Origin: Carposina sasakii
Lineage: Eukaryota; Arthropoda; Insecta; Lepidoptera; Carposinidae
DNA: 64,000 nt
Direction: 5' to 3'
NCBI GenBank assembly: GCA_014607495.2
Contig: CP053167.1
Coordinates: 11,773,083-11,837,082 of the forward strand
Every line of letters starts with the position of its first letter. Position 1 is the first letter of the stretch. Made by a program: the position numbers and the translations under genes. Positions 56,587-64,000 of this stretch are shown piece by piece. The notes beneath the pieces were generated by a model. It was not told the origin of the DNA, did not search any database, and saw nothing but the letters and a program-made list of their open reading frames with translations.

Positions 56587-58925
56587 CTTGCTATGGAGAG
56601 AAACCGAAACAGAACCGCACTGTCACAAGCCGGGACTCCGCAATATCAACAGTGAGCCCGACTAGGGGATCGCTTGGCTGCAGCAGTGTCCTACAACTAT
56701 CTATGCTAATACCGCAGCAGGAAAACCTACTACGGTAGTCAATTTCCTATAGGAAGTCAACTATTACTTATATCTATTTACCGCAGCAGAATACTACTGC
56801 GGTAGTCGTTAACCTAACTTAAACTAACACTGCTTATTATGCTATTTTAGCAGTTAATAGGGTGATTTTTAATTTATTTAACAGTTAAAATGTAGTGAAG
56901 GAATATAAATTAAGTCAGTATATCTAATAAAAGTAAAGGAAACTGTTAAAGTAAAATATTTCTATAAAATTTACAAAAAAAATAATTTATCTCTACATCA
57001 ACAACTCTATGTAGAGTCGCTCACCCTATTTGGCTCGGTAGGTCTTCCGACGCTGATGTTAGCCGAAAAAACCGCGTGGCGAACAGATGAACCGTTCCGA
57101 AGCTACGGGGCTCGTAGTATTCGCAGGATACTGGTAATGACGGGCTCCGTAACTCCGAGTCAGGATAGCTCCGCGACTATCAGTCACAGAGAAACGCGGC
57201 TTTTTCCCGGATGTAGATCCCAACGATGTCTATTTAATTCCTGAAAAAAGTTTTCAGGAATTTCAGCTAGACTGAAAAGGGCCAAAAGGGTCCTAAACTG
57301 ATAGCCGTAAATATGGCTTGCTGTACAAAGAAAACCCCGTTGAGATCGGACAACCGGGAGCAAAGTTAGAGGGGCCCAAAGTTTTCCAAGATGGCCGCCC
57401 AACTGTCAAAGTCACTTTTTGAAGTCAGTTTACTACGGAACCAGGCCACTTAGAAAACCGGCGTTTGGGTCCCTCCCACTCAGCTCGATTTCCTCTATCC
57501 ACTGATGCTACTTTCAGGGACTGAAAAATTTTGAAAATTTTTGAAAATTTTTCTGCAAATTTCGGCTGAAAAGTGGTCCACCGGATAGTTAGCTGCCTAC
57601 GCTTCCTTTAGAAAGAAACCGCAGCGCTCTACGCCCCCCGGTTACCGAGCTACAGGCGTCCAAAGTTTGCCAAGATGGCCGCCGAGCTGTCAAAGTCAAA
57701 GTTTGGACTCCGATAGCTCCGCTCCCAATGCTCGTAGAGCCGTGGGGTTTTAAATGCTGCGGTGGGCGCAGTCGGGACTTTCTCCTGAAAGCCGCTTCAG
57801 CTGAAAAAAGTTGACAGCGTCGGTTTCAGCTGAAACTGAAGCAGATCGATTTTAACCGTTCTGCTGACCTCCAAGCTGAAAACCCCGTTCGGATCAGTCC
57901 AGCGGTTCCCGAAATATCCCAAGTTGAAGTTAGTCGCTGAGTTCAACAAAATGGCGGCCAACCCGGAGTTTCGCGAAAAATCGCCCCCGGGCGGCGTAGG
58001 AACTTGGGGTTTGGGATAGAGTGACTCCAATAGGTCACTTGGGGGTGGTCCAAGTGTCAAAATTTTGAATTTTTGGGTATTTACCTAATATATAGCCAAA
58101 AACCTTGAAAAATCGATTTCAGGCGAACCGCTGAACCGAAAAATTCCGATCGAGGTGTCAAAATTTTTCTTATCAACTAATCTAAATAACTAAATAAAGT
58201 TTGTAGCTAAATTCCTGAAACTGGCTGCGGAAAACACTGAAAACCAGATTTTTGGTTTTATTGGCTGAAAAAATCGGTTTTTCACGATAAAATTTTACTT
58301 TTGGTACGGTTCTGTTCCGCCAGCCAGCGCGCACCGAGAAATATAATAAAAAAGGTACCTTTCAGATCTCGTTACCGAATTACAGGGTCGTGAAGTTTGC
58401 ACACTTAAAAGTCTCTAAAAAATCCAATTTTTCACGAATTTTTCAGCAAAAAGTATCTTCGGCTTCCTCTCGACGTCCCCGATGTTTTGGCGTTTTCAGA
58501 ATTCCGAAATTCGTCCTGGATCACTGACCTCGTGGCACGTGGTTTTTGGAAAAAGCTTAATAGCTTTTCAGGCCACGACTGAAAAAATCCGAAATTGGTG
58601 TCAATCGCTGCGTCTCGTTGGTCCCCACCGTTTTTCAAAATAAAAACAGGGGGTCGTCGATCTTGTTTGTCCGGCGTTCGATGTTGAAGTTTTGCGTTTT
58701 TCATAAACTTCACTTTTTTAGCACTAACACTTCAGCACTGCATCCGATTTTTAAAATTTTTTCACCCTCTTGTGCGCCGCAAAAATGCGCAACTTTTGAG
58801 GTATCACACGTCACTGTATCACGCAAAAAACCCACTTTTTTGAATTTTTTACCGCAGTTTTAGGTTAAAACTGATGCACGTGCTCTCAACCATGTGGTGC
58901 CACGACCGGGAATCGAGCGCTACTG
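56587..58925 (-). other. Element B 5' UTR with repeated modules and YY1-like boxes
   Basis: A 2.3-kb leader. AAAACCCCGTT boxes at 57331 and 57879, with weaker relatives near 57066, 57453 and 57615, are each followed by an ACAACCGGG/CCGGTTACCGAGCTAC-like phrase. CCAAGATGGCCGCC occurs at 57386 and 57670, and CAAAATGGCGGCC at 57947. The first two are followed by CTGTCAAAGTC. The sense 5' end reads CCTAACC|CAGTAGCG. GCTCGATTCC near it (58911-58920 on the minus strand) resembles a pol III box B, but the match is weak. Confidence 0.68.
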
Positions 58926-59029
58926 GGTTAGGTTAGGTTAGGTTAGGTTAGGTTAGGTTAGGTTAGGTTAGGTTAGGTTAGGTTAGGTTAGGTTAGGTTA
59001 GGTTAGGTTAGGTTAGGTTAGGTTAGGTT

Positions 59030-59032
<3 letters not shown>
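58926..59032 (+). repeat. Telomeric repeat array, 21 x GGTTA plus GG
   Basis: A perfect array between the 5' end of element B and the poly(T) of element C. Confidence 0.98.
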
Positions 59033-59066
<34 letters not shown>

Positions 59067-59081
59067 TGTTTTGCTGCTTAC

Positions 59082-59273
59082 ATCCCTGCCAAAAACGTGC
59101 AGGGATTTTGTGTGCCTAGTTTTTATATAGTACTTATATATTATTTATATTGACCGTGAAGCGGTCTTACATCTTTTATTTATCTAATTCCTATTCTAAC
59201 TATCCGAAAAGCTCAACATGTTCCTAACTTTAAGTATTCCTATCAGTGTCATCGAGTGGCTGGGATGGCCACT
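59082..59273 (-). other. Element C 3'-UTR hairpins 1, 2 and 3
   Basis: Hairpin 1: ATCCCTGC (59082-59089) with GCAGGGAT (59099-59106). Hairpin 2: GACCG (59152-59156) with CGGTC (59162-59166). Hairpin 3: AGTGGC (59255-59260) with GCCACT (59268-59273), loop TGGGATG, followed by TAATCTGT. Confidence 0.78.
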
Positions 59274-59602
59274 TAATCTGTCTCTAAACTATTCTAATTT
59301 CTGGGATGGGTATCAGGTGGTGCAGCTTGTTTATTTATTTAATTTTACATTTCTATTTTTCTTATCTACTATTTCTATATACATTATTTCTATATGTTAT
59401 TTATATTTACATGGTTGCAGTCCGGGACTGAGTCTTATATTTATATTTTATTACTTATTTTATTTGTTACTTATATTTACATTTTACAATCTTATTTGTT
59501 TTTTTTTATTTTTTTTTTTTTTTATAGCTATCTACTATAACTTTAGCCTCTTTCGTTGCTCTCTGCTGCTCACTGTCATTATTTATTTTGCTGTCCATTG
59601 TT

Positions 59603-59637
59603 TACCGTGTTCTATATACTTATTATATAAAGCGGTA
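59603..59637 (-). other. Element C stop-proximal hairpin
   Basis: Outer stem TACCG/CGGTA with an inner TATATA/TATATA stem, starting 6 nt beyond the ORF2 stop on the sense strand. Same length (35 nt) and position as the hairpin at 51389-51423 in element B. Confidence 0.72.
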
Positions 59638-59643
59638 TAACTT

Positions 59644-62600
59644 TTATGTTCTGTTTCGATTCCTTACACTGTTCGCAATTTTGGTGCAGAATTTTAGAAA
59701 AGTGTCCCTAGTTTCGCTGTTGCTGATGAGACGTTGAAAATTGCTCGACGATATTTCTGCGTCCATCTCGCATTCCGCGTTAAACCTCGCTGTAGCGAAA
59801 CAGGGACACTTCTCCAGCATGTGTGGTATGTCTTCCACCATTCCTGGCTCACAGATGCACGATGGGTCCTCTTTGCACTTGAACCTCGCCAGGTACTCCG
59901 AGAACCCACCGTGCCCCGTCATAACTTGTACCAGAAGCGGACTAAGATTTATCTTCCTTAGTATGCGGTATGCGTCCACCGCGTCCGGGAGGAAGAGCCG
60001 GGTGATTGAGGCGGTCGCCTCCCCCTGATACCTCCCATTCCACTCTCTCACAGTGTCTTTCCTAATCTCTCGCTTCGCGAAGGAGACTGGGCAGAGCTCA
60101 TAGTCGGGCCTCTTCTTGCTTCGGAGAGCCGCGTCCTTTGCTAGTTCGTCGGCTCTCTCATTGCCCTCGATGCCCACGTGAGCCCTCACCCAGTACCATT
60201 GAATGGTTTTCCCTCGCTCGGCACATGCTTTTATGTTTTTACGGATTTGCACTATGAGTGGGTGGAACGAGCGTTGGTTCCTCAGGAGGTCTAAGGCCGA
60301 CCTTGAGTCGCTAAATATTCCGCAGTCCGTGTGGACTCCGCTCAGAATAAGCTCCGTGGCCCTCAGCAGTGCATATACCTCCGCCTGGAAGACGGTACAA
60401 TACGGTGACAGCAGGAACTTCATGGATTTGGTCTCGTCACCGCTATACCAACATGATAGCGATGCTCCGACCTTATCCTGAATCCTGCTGCCATCCGTGA
60501 AGATCTTGTAGGTGTTTGTTCCTATTGTTTCTAGCTGAGCCTGGTCTTCCAGGCATTGGTACTCCACTCCCACGCATTCGGCAGGGTGGAGCGCACTGCT
60601 GAATTTAGCTCTCCGCTCGATGTCTCGGCCTGCCAGTGACCGCAAGGCTTTGCCATTCTTTACTTCGTAAAGTCTGGCCGCTTCTTGGACCCTAAGGTCC
60701 AGAGGAAGCAGCCCCGCGAGCACTAGCGCCGAGTTCAACGAGACGGTTCGGTACGCTTTTGTTATCTTCTGAGCAAAGGCCCTCTGGACCGCGTTTAGCC
60801 TCTTCCTCACACCCAGCTTCCTCGCTGCCGGCGCCCAAGCGCTCGCCGCATACAGGACGATGGGCTCGATCACCGACACGTACATCGTCCTAATTACCTC
60901 CGGCTGGAGACCCCAGCTCACCTTTGCCGCCCTTGATAGCTGCCTATAAATGCCGTAGGCCTTTTTGCACTGTTCAAGGACGTGCGTATTGAAGGTGAGC
61001 TTGTCGTCCAGTATTAGGCCCAGGATTTTAATCTCCCTAGACAGGGAAATACTGCTCCCTCCCATATGCAGGATTGGGGAATCATACTTAAGTCTTCTCG
61101 TGATGACCATAGCTTTGGTTTTTGAGGTGCAAATTTTAGCTTGTTTCTGATTCCCAGTCCCGCACGTAGGCGAGAGATGCATTTGCCCGCCTAGTCTGGA
61201 TATCCCAAACACTACTGCCGGAGAACATCAGGACGACGTCGTCAGCGAAGGCCTGACAATAGGTGCCGTCGCCGTCCAGAGACTCAAGCAGTGGATTTAG
61301 CAGGAGGTTCCAAAAAGTGGGACCCCCTATTGATCCCTGGACACATCCCTTCTCAGTCCGCTTCTGATACTCCCGGCCTGCATACCTTATTTTTACTGTG
61401 CGTTCTTCCAGGTAACTGTGCACAAGCCTTCTTAAATTCACCGGGCACCCGGTTTCTGCTAGGCGGCATTTTATGGCCGGCCACCAAGCACTATCGAATG
61501 CGCCCTCTATGTCCAGGGATACCATTAAGATGATGTTTTTCTTTTCCAGTTCTTTCCGGATGTACCCCATTAGATCATAGAGGGCGTCCTCGGTGCTCCT
61601 TTGTGGTACAAAGCCATATTGCCGCCTGCTCATCCTCGGGAGAATATGCCACCTGAGCCTACCAACAAGCATCTTTTCCACGATCTTTCCCAGGACCGGG
61701 AGCAGCCCGATCGGCCTGTAGGACTTTGGAGCCGTGTAGTCTTCCTTGCCAGGCTTTCGAAGGATCGCCACTACAGCGCTTTTCCACGGTCTGGGGAAGC
61801 AGGAGAGCTCGAGACACTTGTTGGCTATGGCTAAGAATGTGTGCGGGTTTGCTGCTATCGCTTCACGGCAGATATCCGGGGTGAGTCCGTCCGACCCAGG
61901 CGCCTTTTTCGGGTTGAAGCTTTCCGCCGCGTAACGGAGTTCCTCCAGCGTAAAAGGAGGATCCATAATGTTCCCTCCTTCAAGGTCAGCCTCAGCCCGA
62001 AGCGCCTGTGTTCGTCGGTGTCGGAGTCCTCCTCGTCCTGGGGATAGAATGTATCCGCCAGGACTTTGGCTGACTCCAGAGGGCTCACCACCACGCCGTC
62101 AACCACCAGTGGCATGTCTTCGTGTCGTTTGCTGGTCCTCCCAATGACCCGGTAGATGCCATCCCACATCGACTCTCTATCCTGTTCTTACAGAATTCCT
62201 TCCAACTTTCGACTTGGGCTTTTTTGGCTGCTGTTTCGTATTCTGCTTTCTGTTTCAGATACCTGTCGACGACCAGAGCCCTACGGACCGGTGCAGCACA
62301 CCATATTCGGCGCTTCATCGTGGCGACAAGTTTCTTCTGCCTGGCGAGTTCGTCATTCCACCATGGTAAGCCAGTCTTTCTGTTCTTATTTATCTTCTTT
62401 AGGTTTCCTTCACACACTGTGATTACAGACTGCGCATATTTCTCTACAGCTGTTTCCAGTTCTTCGGTACTCCCTAAGTCCGATATCCGCCGTAGTTCGC
62501 TATGGACCACCAGTTCCTGGTTTACCTTTTCACGGAATGATCTCCAGTCCGTGTCTTTTGTCTTATAAATTCTGGTGGTCCTGGCGATATCCGTACCGAC

Positions 62601-63350
62601 TGACTTATCCATGTTCATGTTGAAAACGAGTGCGTTGTGGTCAGAAGTCGTCAGGCCTGTGTCCACCATCCAGTCGTCGATGTGCCCTAGCAGGCCCGCC
62701 GCGCAGGTGGTAACGTCGACAGAGCTCTGAAACCTTACTCCGTTCCTTATGGTGTCGAAAGTTGGAATACTACAGGTGGGGTCGTTCAAGACATGCATCC
62801 CCAGCTCATTAAGAGCCCCAGCAAATTCCACGCCTCTGCGGTTGTCGTGTTTGCTACCCCACCACACGTTCCAGGCGTTTACGTCTCCTCCCATGAGGAT
62901 TCTGTCGGTTCTTAGTTCCCGCACTACCTTTTTTATGTGCTCAAGGTACGGGAGTATGGGTTGAGTGTCCTCCATATATATGGAGACTACCCCGATCTTC
63001 CATGCGCGGTTTTTAGAAATTGCCACCACAATGTTCTCCGTACTCAGCGTAGGGCACTGTTCTAGGTCTATGTTGCTGTCGAAGACAGCAATCGCAGCTT
63101 TGTTCACCTTATCGCCTTTCCGGATACATTGGGTGACTCTGACCCCTGGGTAGTCTCGCATGGTCCCCACACCCCCCACATATGGTTCCTGCACCAACGC
63201 GAAGCTGCACCCTCTTTTAGCTGCCTCGAGTATCAGCTCTTGGGTTGCCAGTTCCTTCCTTTGAAGGTTGGCCTGGATCACCTTATACGGCCTCGCGCTG
63301 GTGCTGTTTCCTTGCAGTGCGGGCGACAGTCCCGGGTTCCCTGTGACCAC
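59644..63350 (-). pseudogene. Element C ORF2, at least four frameshifts
   Basis: The pieces together cover the whole protein: endonuclease (62085-63350: QANLQRKELATQEL, GGDVNAWNVWWGS, SDHNA), linker (61855-62169), RT (61136-61966: SLDIEGAFD, FADDVVLMFSG), then thumb, RNase H (TDGSRIQDK, SDSRSAL) and CCHC (59644-61212). Compared with B, single bases are lost near 62187, near 62000 and twice around 61110-61160, three of the four in short homopolymers. All catalytic motifs are otherwise kept. As in B there is no AUG at the start (GTG at 63350). It is either a recent pseudogene or an intact copy damaged by read errors. Confidence 0.85.
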
Positions 63351-63351
63351 C

Positions 63352-64000
63352 TTAGCAGTAGGCGACCTTTTCCCTCGCTATTCTGTCCCATTTTTGTTTG
63401 ATGGGACAGGTTGCGTCAAAGGCATTGTGACTCGAGTGCATTCGATTCACCTTTGCCTTCGCACAGTTCCTGCATTCTGGGTCTAGGCCGCCCTGAAAGC
63501 TTGTGCATTCCGCCCTTAGGTGTGGGCCACCACAGTGGCTACAGAGGTCCACGGCCTCGGTGCACAGCCTTTTGCTGTGACCGAACCCTAGGCCTCGTGC
63601 ATTGAATCAACGGGGACTGGTCAGTCACGTGCACTCTTTGCAGATCCACATGCACCTGCCAGCCCCGGTGAGTGCTTTCCACACCTTTGGCGAGACCTGA
63701 AGCACGATGTGCTCCTGAGGGAGTTTTCTGGCCCTACGTCTGAACTTAATTGAGGCCCTGAAGTCGCTCGCCTCAATATTTCCTAGAATATTGCTGTTCT
63801 GCTTCTTCCAGTGCCTCAATTATGTCCTCGTTTTTTGTTTATAGCCAGGACATCCTTCAGGATCACGAGGGGGTCCCTGTTCTCCTTCTCTTCCCACAGG
63901 AGGCCCCCATCGCGGGCTCCTGACTCTTCTTTCGTACTTTCTCCATCTCTTTTTGGAGTCCATCGCTGACCAGGACTCCTTTGATTCCTGGCCTTCCGCC
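63352..64000 (-). pseudogene. Element C ORF1 C-terminal part, frameshifted, partial
   Basis: 63352-63552 reads CSHCGGPHLRAEC, CRNC and the terminal DRIAREKVAYC. 63625-63819 reads the VLQVSPKVWKALTGAG core in a different frame. The first CCHC knuckle is disrupted by a short deletion at about 63585-63600, and another shift lies near 63820. The N-terminal part is outside the window. Confidence 0.8.

Larger units (their letters stand above)
50792..58925 (-). mobile_element. TRAS-like element B, apparently complete
   Basis: About 8.1 kb, bounded on both sides by telomere repeats. Sense-strand order is (CCTAA)n, 2.3-kb 5' UTR, ORF1, ORF2 overlapping ORF1, 3' UTR with two hairpins, poly(A), (CCTAA)n. 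The size matches known TRAS elements, and both ORFs are uninterrupted. Sense strand followed by CCTAA is the TRAS orientation (SART elements insert the other way). Endonuclease plus RNase H plus C-terminal CCHC fits the R1 clade. Confidence 0.93.
59033..64000 (-). mobile_element. TRAS-like element C, frameshifted and cut by window edge
   Basis: Poly(T) 59033-59065 directly joined to the telomere array (GGTT|TTTT), then a terminal hairpin ATCCCTGC/GCAGGGAT (59082-59106), a 3' UTR, ORF2 in several frames and a broken ORF1 up to the window end. The protein is close to that of element B in the RT and RNase H domains, but the 3' UTR is closer to that of element A. Confidence 0.9.

Overview
This is a eukaryotic nuclear window, almost certainly from a moth or butterfly. 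Support comes from AT-rich non-coding DNA, (TTAGG)n insect telomere repeats, telomere-targeted TRAS-like (R1-clade) retrotransposons, tRNA-derived SINE fragments and RTE tails of kinds common in Lepidoptera, and small compact exons separated by multi-kilobase introns.

Left and centre (about 5-39.6 kb): one host gene on the minus strand. Six GC-rich exons at 39157-39296, 26591-26662, 24511-24651, 16653-16796, 12599-12670 and 5014-5085 all join in the same intron phase. Together they encode a signal peptide, a short cysteine cap and a run of leucine-rich repeats (LRRs), mostly one LRR per 72-bp exon. The gene continues past the left edge. The one-LRR-per-exon design is that of LGR-type glycoprotein-hormone/bursicon receptors, but the diagnostic transmembrane part lies outside the window, so the identity is an inference. 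Its introns hold most of the transposon debris: a frameshifted CR1/Jockey-like LINE (1-2491), two copies of a TA-flanked MITE, a foldback element containing a two-block 41-bp minisatellite, a ~270-bp-arm inverted repeat, an RTE tail with intact target duplication, Harbinger-like and pogo-like MITEs, SINE fragments and a seven-copy dispersed repeat.

39.6-46 kb: a repeat-rich transition zone with no recognised host gene. It holds a second LINE fragment, several dispersed repeats, a 20-bp palindrome, an 86-bp minisatellite and an 80-nt poly(T) run.

46.2-64 kb: a head-to-tail array of three TRAS-like non-LTR retrotransposons on the minus strand. Element A (46171-50726) keeps an open ORF1 (Gag with zinc knuckles) but has no ORF2. 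Element B (50792-58925) looks complete, with ORF1 plus an ORF2 carrying endonuclease, reverse transcriptase, RNase H and a CCHC domain. Element C (59033 to the window end) is frameshifted. Pure (GGTTA)n arrays separate A from B and B from C. The G-rich strand runs left to right, so the chromosome end should lie to the right and the poly(A) ends face the centromere.

The most interesting points are the Gag-only element (reminiscent of Drosophila HeT-A), its poly(A) joined to non-telomeric DNA, covarying 3'-UTR hairpins shared between elements, an ORF2 with no usable AUG before its endonuclease catalytic residues, and modular 5' UTRs carrying YY1-like boxes.
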